From NCBI GenBank assembly GCA_034437515.1, contig DAOTTX010000128.1, positions 62,001 through 126,000 on the forward strand: a stretch of DNA of 64,000 nt, read 5' to 3'. This stretch comes from DAOTTX01 sp034437515. GTDB taxonomy: Bacteria; Chloroflexota; Anaerolineae; Aggregatilineales; Phototrophicaceae. Position 1 is the stretch's first letter; every line of letters starts with the position of its first letter. The notes under the pieces were generated by a model. That model was not told the origin of the DNA. It searched no databases and saw only the letters and a program-made list of their open reading frames with translations. Of this stretch, positions 36,171 to 44,068 are shown piece by piece. The translations under genes and the position numbers were made by a program.

Positions 36171-38300
36171 ATGCGTGTTGTCAAGCGGCTGGCTCTACTC
36201 ATCTTTATCATCGGCACCATAGCGGCGTGCAGTTCAGAAGACGAAGCGCCTGGCCCGCTGCCAACAGCGATCATCGTGCCAACGGCGACCACAATACCAG
36301 CGACCGCAACGCCCCCACCGCCGCCGACCAACACACCAGCCCCCACCGCGCTACCCGCACCACGCACCAGCAACCTCGAAGAGAGCGAAGAGCTGGGTCT
36401 ACGGATTGTGCAGGGCATCGAAGGTCTACCACCCGCTGATGTCTCGATTCAAGGTTTGCGCTTCGTGGCTGGCCTGGGTTTTGGCCGTACTACCGGCATA
36501 AGCAGCATCGAAGCCGGTGAATACCCGGTCACTGTGAGCGACTCGGTTAACGAAACCGTCTACGTTGAACAGGTGGTCAACTTCCCGGCACAAGAGACGA
36601 TGACGCTCATCCTCGCCGGGACGCCAGAGCAACCGACTTTCATCACCACGACCGAAAATACCGAACCGCTTAACGTGGGCGAAAGCCGCATACAATTTGT
36701 CCATGCCATCGCCGATGAGCCGACACTCGAACTTTATCGTACCGGGCAACCCTTCACCGCCCCGGTTGAGTTCGGTAGTGCCAGCCCCTGGCAAACAGTC
36801 CCCAGTGGGCCGACCTCGTTTAGCATCCAGCGTGGCGACGACACCCTGCACATCTTTGAGCTAGACCTCGATGAGCGCGACGCCTACACACTCATCGGGA
36901 TGCCGGATCCCGACAACCCGGAAGGTCCGCAGATCACCGATTTCTCGACCCGCGTCCCCAGTTTGGCGGCAACCCGCGTGGTGAACCTTTCACCCGATAC
37001 GGGTACGGTCGAGGTTTATTTCAACGACACACTGCTTGCCACCGGGCTAGAATACAGTCGAATCAGCGAAACCATGACCATCCCGACCGCGAACGGCGAT
37101 CTGCTCGTTTACCCGCCTGGAGCAGACCGAAGCACGACCGCACCACTGTTACGCGCCAATTACAACATCAACCCCGGCGATAATCTGATGTACGTCATCA
37201 CCGGGACATCGGACGATCTGCGCATCATCCAACACGAATATGACCGCGCACCGACCCCCACCCAGCAGGCGCGGATCGTGTTCGCACACGCGCTGAGTGA
37301 TGCCCCGCGCCTGGAAATCAGCGCGGACGGCACACCACTTGAGGAAGTCCGTCCGTTGACCTATCGCGTCACGAGCCAACCGATCAACCTACAGGCCGAT
37401 ACCTACGATTTCCGCTGGTCAACGACCGATGACCCGGAAATAAGCTCAACTCTCGAAACTGCGTTGAATGTAACCCTCGAACCCGGACGTGAATATTTCT
37501 ATCTACTGACCGGGCGTAATGAGGATCAACCGCCGATCATCTTTAGTGAGGTGGTCGGCATGGAAGAAGCCGTCACCGTATTCGACGACCCCAATGCCGC
37601 CCAACAAGCTGACGGTAGCGTCCGCCTACGTGTGGTGAATTTGCTCACTTCAGGGGAAGTCATCGACATCTATCTGGAAGACTTGCAAATCATCACGGGT
37701 TTGAACCCAGGCAACGCCAGCAACCCGACCATCGTTCAAGAGGGCGAATACAGCCTCAGCGCCAACCTGAGCAACACCGAGGAGATTATCACAGCGACCG
37801 GCTCGACTCTCACCAGCCCGGAAAGTTACACGGCCTACGTTTACCGGGTCGATGGCAACGTCGAAACATTCGTCACACGCGACGGTAGTAACGTCGTCCC
37901 CAGTGAGGAACAAGCGAGTGTACGCCTGGTCAATATTGCTGAGGCCGGCACCGCTGAGTTCCGTCTGGCCTATGAGGTCAATGACGGCCCTATCTTCCGT
38001 CCCTCACCAGACCCCACCACACGAGCACAAAATGCAGGCACCCTGTTAGACCAGGACACCATCCCCGTGCGCATGGGGATGCGGACACTGACGAGTACCC
38101 TCCAGGGCGGGGAAGCCTCCAATACCAATCTGTTACTCGCGGAAACGCTTGATTTCTATCTTATTGACACGGATCGAAATGTGGTCACCGCCGTTCTGGA
38201 AGCACAACCGCTGGAACCGGGCGGTCGTTACGACATCATCGCCGACAGACCAATCGGTGAAGCGGATACACTGTTCGTCTTATCCTATGCACAACCCTAG
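36171..38300 (+). CDS. DUF4397 lipoprotein
   Basis: 709-aa lipoprotein. Signal sequence ends IGTIAAC (lipobox Cys near residue 20). A Thr/Pro-rich linker precedes repeated DUF4397-like units with the recurring (I/V)xFVHAIADEPTLELY, TRVVNLSPDTGTVEVYFND, RIVFAHALSDAPRLEIS and LRVVNLLTSGEVIDIYLED starts, spread over about residues 75-640. No enzymatic motif is seen. The start at 36171 begins the signal; an upstream in-frame ATG would add an unlikely N-terminus. Neighbouring 33415 has the same domain, so they may arise from duplication and act together at the surface. Confidence 0.82.
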   Translation: MRVVKRLALLIFIIGTIAACSSEDEAPGPLPTAIIVPTATTIPATATPPPPPTNTPAPTALPAPRTSNLEESEELGLRIVQGIEGLPPADVSIQGLRFVAGLGFGRTTGISSIEAGEYPVTVSDSVNETVYVEQVVNFPAQETMTLILAGTPEQPTFITTTENTEPLNVGESRIQFVHAIADEPTLELYRTGQPFTAPVEFGSASPWQTVPSGPTSFSIQRGDDTLHIFELDLDERDAYTLIGMPDPDNPEGPQITDFSTRVPSLAATRVVNLSPDTGTVEVYFNDTLLATGLEYSRISETMTIPTANGDLLVYPPGADRSTTAPLLRANYNINPGDNLMYVITGTSDDLRIIQHEYDRAPTPTQQARIVFAHALSDAPRLEISADGTPLEEVRPLTYRVTSQPINLQADTYDFRWSTTDDPEISSTLETALNVTLEPGREYFYLLTGRNEDQPPIIFSEVVGMEEAVTVFDDPNAAQQADGSVRLRVVNLLTSGEVIDIYLEDLQIITGLNPGNASNPTIVQEGEYSLSANLSNTEEIITATGSTLTSPESYTAYVYRVDGNVETFVTRDGSNVVPSEEQASVRLVNIAEAGTAEFRLAYEVNDGPIFRPSPDPTTRAQNAGTLLDQDTIPVRMGMRTLTSTLQGGEASNTNLLLAETLDFYLIDTDRNVVTAVLEAQPLEPGGRYDIIADRPIGEADTLFVLSYAQP

Positions 38301-38369
38301 AATCTCTGGCTAGATCAGTTACAATCTGCCAGCAGCATATACGAGCAGCCACTGAACGGAGCATGGGGT

Positions 38370-39329
38370 TTGCATATCTTGATTACGGGCGCGTCTGGCT
38401 TTGTCGGCGGACACCTCGCGGAGCATTTGACGACCACGCAGCCAGCCGCGCAGCTTCACGGCACGACCCGCTCTGCCGCCAGAACAACAAGCGCGGACGT
38501 TCAATTTCACACCATCGACCTGACCGACCCGCAGGCGGTTGTCGTGTTGCTACGCGAAATTCAGCCGACCTACATCTATCACTTAGCGGCGCAGGCGTTC
38601 GTCCCCCAGTCATTTAAACACCCCTGGGAATCACTCGAAACCAATATCCGCGCCCAGTTAAACCTCATCCTGGCGTGCCTTGAACTCGGCCTCACACCGC
38701 GTATGCTGGTCGTCAGTTCGGCTGAAATTTACGGCGGCATCCGCCCGGAGGATTTACCCGTCACCGAAAAGACACCGCTGCGCCCCACCAGCCCCTACAG
38801 CGTGAGCAAGGTCGCGCAGGATCTACTGGCCTACCAGTATCACTTATCACACCAACTCCCGCTGATCCGAGCACGTCCGTTTAACCACATCGGCCCCCGG
38901 CAGAGTGAGCGATTCGTCGCCCCGGCCTTTGCGATGCAGGTCGCACGCATCGAAGCCGGGCGGCAAAAACCGGTGCTTTTCGTCGGCAACCTGAGCGCCC
39001 AACGTGACTTCACCGATGTGCGTGATGTCGTCCGCGCCTACCAGATGATCGCCGAACAGGGCGAAGCCGGTGCGGTTTACAACGTCGCCTCCGGGCAAGT
39101 TCACACCGCTCAGCAGATCGTCGATACTCTGCTAGCACAAACTGATGTCACAATCGAAGTGCGTGTTGACCCTGAACGGTTGCGCCCGGTCTCGATCCCG
39201 GTGATCGCCGGTAGCGCCGAACGGCTGCGGCAAGTCACCGGTTGGGCACCACAAATCAGCTTTTCACAATCCTTAAAGGACATTTTGACAGACTGTCGTC
39301 AACGTGCCCGGAACGAAACCCAAAACTAA
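38370..39329 (+). CDS. NAD-dependent epimerase/dehydratase, Rmd/GDP-6-deoxyhexose reductase-like
   Basis: 319-aa extended SDR. The Rossmann motif is ITGASGFVGGHLAEHL at residues 4-19; the active site has VVSSAEIYG and PYSVSKVAQ (Tyr-x3-Lys). RPFNHIGPRQSERF and NLSAQRDFTDVRDVV are typical of GDP-4-keto-6-deoxy-D-mannose reductases (Rmd). It directly precedes gmd, whose product is its likely substrate, giving GDP-D-rhamnose or a related sugar. The start is TTG at 38370; the ATG at 38363 is in another frame. It begins a long operon of surface-polysaccharide genes. Confidence 0.88.
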   Translation: MHILITGASGFVGGHLAEHLTTTQPAAQLHGTTRSAARTTSADVQFHTIDLTDPQAVVVLLREIQPTYIYHLAAQAFVPQSFKHPWESLETNIRAQLNLILACLELGLTPRMLVVSSAEIYGGIRPEDLPVTEKTPLRPTSPYSVSKVAQDLLAYQYHLSHQLPLIRARPFNHIGPRQSERFVAPAFAMQVARIEAGRQKPVLFVGNLSAQRDFTDVRDVVRAYQMIAEQGEAGAVYNVASGQVHTAQQIVDTLLAQTDVTIEVRVDPERLRPVSIPVIAGSAERLRQVTGWAPQISFSQSLKDILTDCRQRARNETQN

Positions 39330-39376
39330 CCATCAGTGTCCTATAGAGGACAACAGCTTTGAGTAAGGAGAACATC

Positions 39377-41197
39377 ATGGCAAAAAAGAAAGCATTTATC
39401 ACCGGCATTACCGGGCAGGATGGCTCGTATCTGGCGGAGTTTCTGCTCAGTAAAGGCTACGACGTCTACGGCATGATCCGCCGGACGAGTACCATTTATT
39501 ACGACCGCATCCATCACATCCAGGACAAAATCAACCTTGTCTCCGGTGACATCGCCGACCAGATGAGCATGACTCGCCTGTTGGATGAGATCCAACCGGA
39601 TGAAGTGTACAACCTCGCCGCGCAGAGTTTCGTCCCGGCCTCGTGGGCGCAACCGGTCTTTACCGGCGACATCACCGGCCTCGGCACCACCCGCATCTTA
39701 GAGGCCATCCGCACGGTGAACCCCGGCATCCGTTTTTATCAGGCGTCCAGCAGTGAAATGTTCGGCAAAGTACGCGAGGTACCGCAGAAAGAAAGCACAC
39801 CGTTCTACCCACGCAGCCCCTACGGGGTCGCCAAAGTCTACGGACATTGGATCACGATCAACTATCGGGAAAGTTACGACATCCATGCCAGCAGCGGTAT
39901 CCTGTTCAACCACGAATGTGTGACGAAGGACACGCCGGTGTTTATTCGTCGTGGTGAAACCGTCGATCTGCTGCCGATTGCGTCGGTCGTCCCACATGGC
40001 GAAGGCCACAAGCAAACCACCGAACCCACACAGCCTTTCGACGTCTGGGACGCCAACGGCTGGGCGCGTGTCACCTGTATGACAGCGACCTGGAACGGCG
40101 ACAATCGCAAAGCCGTGCATCGCATCACCGCACCCGGCGCGATTTACGAGGCGACCGGTGACCATGTGGTCTTTACCTGCGCAGACAACCGACCGGTCGA
40201 AACCCCTGCCGGTGACGTCCGTGTAGGGGATCGGCTGACGCTCGTCGGCTTACCCCAACCGACCGACCAGATCGAGATGGATTTGGATGAGGCTTGGTTG
40301 CTGGGTGCGCTCATCGCCTATGGTGAACACGATGCGACAAGCGACGAATGGCGCTTCTCCTGCGAGGATCAAGCACTTGTCACACGATTGGCTCAGTTTG
40401 CAGACGGTGACGTTGCCGCACAGATCTATACCGACGATGGTGACAAGCGCGTACCCGTACAGGTGTTAAACGCTGTCGAGAGCGCCCGCCGTGCCTTCCT
40501 GCGTGGCTTCAACGCTGACCTGGCGTTTAGCGTGAGTTCGCCCGTGCTGGCGGCTGGCCTCTATTGGCTGGCACAGACCACACTTCATCAAACACGCCAC
40601 GTCACCCAGGACGAAAACGGGTATCACCTCACACAATCACCGACCGGGCAACCTCTGGAAACCGTCACAGCCGCTGAGCGCACCGCATACGACGGCTGGT
40701 TGTTCGATCTAGCGACCAAATCCGGCACCTTCCATGCGGGTATCGGTCAGGGATGGGTGCATAACTCACCCCGGCGCGGTATCGAGTTCGTCACCCGCAA
40801 GGTGAGCTACAACACCGCCAAAATCAAACTCGGCTTGACGAATGAGTTACGCATGGGCAACTATGACGCCCAACGTGATTGGGGCTTCGCCGGAGATTAT
40901 GTGCAGGCCATGTGGCTGATGCTACAACAGGACGCGCCCGACGATTACGTCGTCGCTACCGGACAGACACATTCCGTTAAGCGCCTGCTGGAAGTGGCCT
41001 TTAGCTGTGTCGATCTCAATTGGGAAGACTACACCGTGCAGGATGAGAAGTTCATGCGCCCGGCGGAAGTCGATCTATTGGTCGGTGATCCAAGTAAAGC
41101 GATGGCAAAGCTCAACTGGGAACCGGAAGTGTCCTTCGAGGAACTTATTCAAATGATGGTCGAGTCCGACATCGAACTGCTTAAAAAGGAGATGTAA
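39377..41197 (+). CDS. gmd: GDP-mannose 4,6-dehydratase containing an intein
   Basis: 606-codon frame encoding a precursor: N-extein residues 1-180, intein 181-463, C-extein 464-606. The joined host protein is 323 aa, typical for Gmd, which converts GDP-mannose to GDP-4-keto-6-deoxymannose. Host motifs: ITGITGQDGSYLAEFLL (NADP binding), ASSSEMFG, and PYGVAKVYGHW (Tyr-x3-Lys). The joined sequence across the splice point reads GILFNHE-SPRRGIEFVTRK, a highly conserved Gmd segment. The start is ATG 39377 with TAAGGAG; TTG at 39359 is an alternative. The stop overlaps the tatD start (TAATG). Without splicing the enzyme should be inactive, because the insertion splits the substrate-binding region. 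Confidence 0.95.
   Translation: MAKKKAFITGITGQDGSYLAEFLLSKGYDVYGMIRRTSTIYYDRIHHIQDKINLVSGDIADQMSMTRLLDEIQPDEVYNLAAQSFVPASWAQPVFTGDITGLGTTRILEAIRTVNPGIRFYQASSSEMFGKVREVPQKESTPFYPRSPYGVAKVYGHWITINYRESYDIHASSGILFNHECVTKDTPVFIRRGETVDLLPIASVVPHGEGHKQTTEPTQPFDVWDANGWARVTCMTATWNGDNRKAVHRITAPGAIYEATGDHVVFTCADNRPVETPAGDVRVGDRLTLVGLPQPTDQIEMDLDEAWLLGALIAYGEHDATSDEWRFSCEDQALVTRLAQFADGDVAAQIYTDDGDKRVPVQVLNAVESARRAFLRGFNADLAFSVSSPVLAAGLYWLAQTTLHQTRHVTQDENGYHLTQSPTGQPLETVTAAERTAYDGWLFDLATKSGTFHAGIGQGWVHNSPRRGIEFVTRKVSYNTAKIKLGLTNELRMGNYDAQRDWGFAGDYVQAMWLMLQQDAPDDYVVATGQTHSVKRLLEVAFSCVDLNWEDYTVQDEKFMRPAEVDLLVGDPSKAMAKLNWEPEVSFEELIQMMVESDIELLKKEM
39917..40765 (+). other. Intein (protein-splicing element) in Gmd
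   Basis: In-frame 283-aa Hint insertion. It begins with Cys1 (CVTKDTPVFIRRG, block A), has a block B TGDH (Thr80, His83) in YEATGDHVVFT followed by AGDVRVGDRLTLV, and ends with block F/G WLFDLATKSGTFHAGIGQGWVHN, giving penultimate His282 and terminal Asn283. The +1 residue is Ser of SPRRG. All class 1 splicing residues are thus present. The middle carries degenerate LAGLIDADG-like segments at residues 126-137 (AWLLGALIAYGE) and 194-203 (FLRGFNADLA), without clear catalytic Asp residues, so the homing endonuclease is probably dead. Confidence 0.93.
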
Positions 41198-41985
41198 TGC
41201 CTCTCGTTGATACCCACTGCCATCTGAACTTTGAACGTTATGATAACGACCGTGAAGACGTTGTGGCACGCGCCCGCGCTGCTGGCGTCACCCGTATCAT
41301 CATCCCGGCGATAGACATCGCTACCACCTACGAGGCGTTGGGTATCGCGGCGAAGTATGACGGCATCTATGCGGCGGCGGGGATACACCCCAACAGTACC
41401 AAAGACTTCACCGAGGTAGACCGCGCCGCCATCGAAGAACTCGCCGGACGCGACAAGATCGTCGCCATCGGTGAGATCGGCCTTGATTACCACTGGGATA
41501 AGTCCCCAGTGGAAAAGCAGAAAGAAGCCTTTCGCGCCCAGCTTGATCTAGCGGCAAAGCTCGCCCTGCCGGTGATTATTCACAATCGTGAGGCCAGTGA
41601 CGATGTGATGGACATGCTCGAAGCGTGGGTGAAAGGCGGCCTGCCCGATGCAATCAAAGACCGTCCCGGTGTACTGCATTCGTTCTCCGCGCCGCAGTCA
41701 ACAGCGGATCGTGCGCTGGCGATTGGCTTCTATCTCGGCTTTACCGGCCCGGTGACCTTCCGCAAAGCCGATGACCTGCGTGAAATCGTCGACACCGTGC
41801 CGGAGGAGCGCCTGCTCGTGGAGACCGACGGACCGTTCCTCACACCGGAACCGTACCGGGGCAAACGCAACGAACCGGCGTATGTGAAACATATCGCGGG
41901 GCGCATCGCGAAGATCAAAGACAAGACCGAAGACGAAATCACAGCGATCACGACCGCCAACGCGGAGCGTCTATTTGCGTTATGA
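41197..41985 (+). CDS. tatD: TatD family metal-dependent hydrolase
   Basis: 262-aa TIM-barrel deoxyribonuclease-like hydrolase. Metal ligands are visible: DTHCHLNF (HxH), GEIGLDYHWDKS (Glu), VIIHNREASDD (His), LHSFSAP (His) and LVETDGPFLTPEP (Asp). The length is normal. It starts inside the gmd stop (TAATG) and its own stop overlaps the next gene (ATGA), so it is embedded in the polysaccharide operon, although TatD enzymes act on nucleic acids. Confidence 0.96.
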   Translation: MPLVDTHCHLNFERYDNDREDVVARARAAGVTRIIIPAIDIATTYEALGIAAKYDGIYAAAGIHPNSTKDFTEVDRAAIEELAGRDKIVAIGEIGLDYHWDKSPVEKQKEAFRAQLDLAAKLALPVIIHNREASDDVMDMLEAWVKGGLPDAIKDRPGVLHSFSAPQSTADRALAIGFYLGFTGPVTFRKADDLREIVDTVPEERLLVETDGPFLTPEPYRGKRNEPAYVKHIAGRIAKIKDKTEDEITAITTANAERLFAL

Positions 41986-42932
41986 TCGACCTTTCGATTG
42001 TCATCGTCAGTTGGAACGTCGCGGACATGCTGGCGGATTGCCTCGATAGCATCTTCGACAACTCCGTCGTGCAGAGCTTATCCGCCGAGGCACACATCAA
42101 CTACGAGGTCATCGTTGTGGATTCCGGCAGCAGCGACCACACCGTCGAAATGGTCGAGCGCCAATATCCGCGTGTGAAGTTGCTGCCGCAGGCCGAAAAC
42201 ATCGGCTACACTCGCGCCAACAACATCGGGATGCAAGCCGCTAGCGGACGTCACATCTTGCTGCTTAACCCGGATACGCTGATACTCGGTAATGCGCTGG
42301 CAGCGATGGTCAATCATCTAGACGAGCATCCTGATGTCGGGATTGTCGGCCCCTTCACACTGAATACGAACGGCTCCCCTCAATCGACACGGCGGCGCTT
42401 CCCGACCGAACGACTGGCCTACTTTGAAAGCACCTGGTTGCAACCCTTCGCGCCACGTCACCTGCTGGACTGGTACTACGTAAAAGACGCACCACGCACC
42501 TGCACGATGGATGTCGATTGGGTGCAGGGGTCGGCCTTGATGCTGCGCCGCGAGGTCTACGAACAGATCGGCGGTTACGACGAAGGCTATGTGATGTACT
42601 CCGAAGAACTCGACCTGTGCAAACGGGCAAAACAGGCTGGGTGGCGTGTGATCTACGACAGCAATGCACAGATCATCCATCACGGCGGCAAAAGCACCGA
42701 GCAGGCCAGCGCCCACAAGCACATTTACTTCCAACAGAGCAAGGTGCGCTACTTTAAAAAGCATCATGGGAGCGGGGCCGCGCTGCGCCTGCGTCTGTTC
42801 CTGATGGTGAACTACACCGTGCAGATCGGCGTAGAAGGCGTCAAGCTACTGCTCGGTCATAAGCGTGAAATGCGCCGGGAGCGTGTGCGGGTTTACTGGC
42901 AGGTGTTGCGCTCTGGCCTGAAGGCCAACTGA
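41982..42932 (+). CDS. Glycosyltransferase family 2 (rhamnosyltransferase-like)
   Basis: 316-aa GT-A glycosyltransferase. The nucleotide-sugar site begins LSIVIVSWNVADMLADCLDSI, with IVVDSGSSDHTVEMV and LLNPDTLIL as the acidic motif region. The acceptor region has WVQGSALMLRREVYEQIGGYDE and MYSEELDLCKRAKQAGW, then IIHHGGKST. These match dTDP-rhamnosyl-type transferases. It starts in an ATGA overlap with tatD, and its stop overlaps the next GT gene (TGATG). It may use the GDP-deoxysugar made upstream, an inference from position. Confidence 0.93.
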   Translation: MIDLSIVIVSWNVADMLADCLDSIFDNSVVQSLSAEAHINYEVIVVDSGSSDHTVEMVERQYPRVKLLPQAENIGYTRANNIGMQAASGRHILLLNPDTLILGNALAAMVNHLDEHPDVGIVGPFTLNTNGSPQSTRRRFPTERLAYFESTWLQPFAPRHLLDWYYVKDAPRTCTMDVDWVQGSALMLRREVYEQIGGYDEGYVMYSEELDLCKRAKQAGWRVIYDSNAQIIHHGGKSTEQASAHKHIYFQQSKVRYFKKHHGSGAALRLRLFLMVNYTVQIGVEGVKLLLGHKREMRRERVRVYWQVLRSGLKAN

Positions 42933-44068
42933 TGCGTGTTGGGATCGTCACCGGTGAATACCCGCCGATGCAAGGCGGTGTCGGCGCATACAGCCAGATT
43001 ATCGCTCGTCACATCGCACGCGCCGGACATCAGGTTTTCGTCTTCGCAGATGCACGCGCTCAGGAAGACGATACCGCCATTCATCTGACCGCCGAGGCGC
43101 ACCGCTGGCACGTCGGCACATTAAGGCGAGTCCGCGCATGGGCGAGAGAAAATCGACTCGACGTGATGAACTACCAGTTTGAAACCGCCGCTTACGGCAT
43201 GTCGCCCTGGGTGCATTTCCTGCCGGATGTCATGACAGATTGCCCGGTGGTGACCACGTTTCATGATCTGCTGGTGCCGTATCTGTTCCCGAAGGCCGGG
43301 CCGCTGCGCCGCTGGATCGTCAACCGGCTGGCCCGTGCATCAGACGGCGTCATCACCACCAACCACGAGGACATGCAAGCTCTGGAAAGTATGCGCCTGC
43401 CCTGCGCCGCGCTGATCCCGATTGGTAGCAACATCACCGTATCGCCTGAATCCGAGCCGTTACGTGCAAATACCGGCGACGATGATTATCTCATCGCGCA
43501 CTTCGGCTTCATCAACCACAGCAAGGGGATCGAAACCCTACTGCGGGCGGTATCATTGCTGCGAGCCGATTCGCTACCACAGGCCAAGACTTTCCCGGCG
43601 AAGCTGGTGATGATCGGCGGACGCACCGGCAGTAGTGACCCGACCAACGCGGCCTACGCCGACGAGATCGACCGGCTGATCGACAAACTCAACCTGCGCG
43701 ATCACATCCACTGGACGGGTTACGTCGATGATTCGGCGGTCAGTGGCTACCTAACCGGCGCGGACGTGGTCGTGTTGCCCTTTCGTGATGGCGCATCCTA
43801 CCGGCGCGGCAGCCTGATGGCGGCGCTTCAACACGGCTGTCCGATCATCACCACCCGACCAAACGTGGACATCCCGACGTTCAAACACGGTAAAAACATG
43901 CTGCTTTTCCCGCCGGGGAACATCGAAGCGTTGATCGCACTCCTCAAACAGCACCACGCCGGGGAATGGTCGGGCATCCGCGCCGGGGCACATCAGCTAG
44001 CACCCCATTTCGACTGGAATCACATCACACAGGAACTATTGCGTGTCTTTGAGCAAGTACAGAGCTGA
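42932..44068 (+). CDS. Glycosyltransferase family 4 protein
   Basis: 378-aa GT-B retaining glycosyltransferase. The N-terminal domain opens RVGIVTGEYPPMQGGVGAYSQ, the acceptor-side glycine loop of GT4. The C-terminal domain has YLIAHFGFINHSKGIETLLRAV, then IHWTGYVDDSAVSGYLTGADVVVLPFRDG with the usual E/D-rich donor region (GASYRRGSLMAALQHG), although the E-x7-E pattern is not strict. The stop lies within the following gene. It probably adds a sugar to the surface glycan. Confidence 0.92.
   Translation: MRVGIVTGEYPPMQGGVGAYSQIIARHIARAGHQVFVFADARAQEDDTAIHLTAEAHRWHVGTLRRVRAWARENRLDVMNYQFETAAYGMSPWVHFLPDVMTDCPVVTTFHDLLVPYLFPKAGPLRRWIVNRLARASDGVITTNHEDMQALESMRLPCAALIPIGSNITVSPESEPLRANTGDDDYLIAHFGFINHSKGIETLLRAVSLLRADSLPQAKTFPAKLVMIGGRTGSSDPTNAAYADEIDRLIDKLNLRDHIHWTGYVDDSAVSGYLTGADVVVLPFRDGASYRRGSLMAALQHGCPIITTRPNVDIPTFKHGKNMLLFPPGNIEALIALLKQHHAGEWSGIRAGAHQLAPHFDWNHITQELLRVFEQVQS

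Noticed and set aside
39377..41197. Gmd read as a fusion with a Hint-type toxin or BIL domain.
   Set aside because: Both flanks join into one conserved Gmd motif with a normal length of 323 aa, and Cys1, His-Asn and Ser+1 are all at the right places, so a true intein is the better reading.
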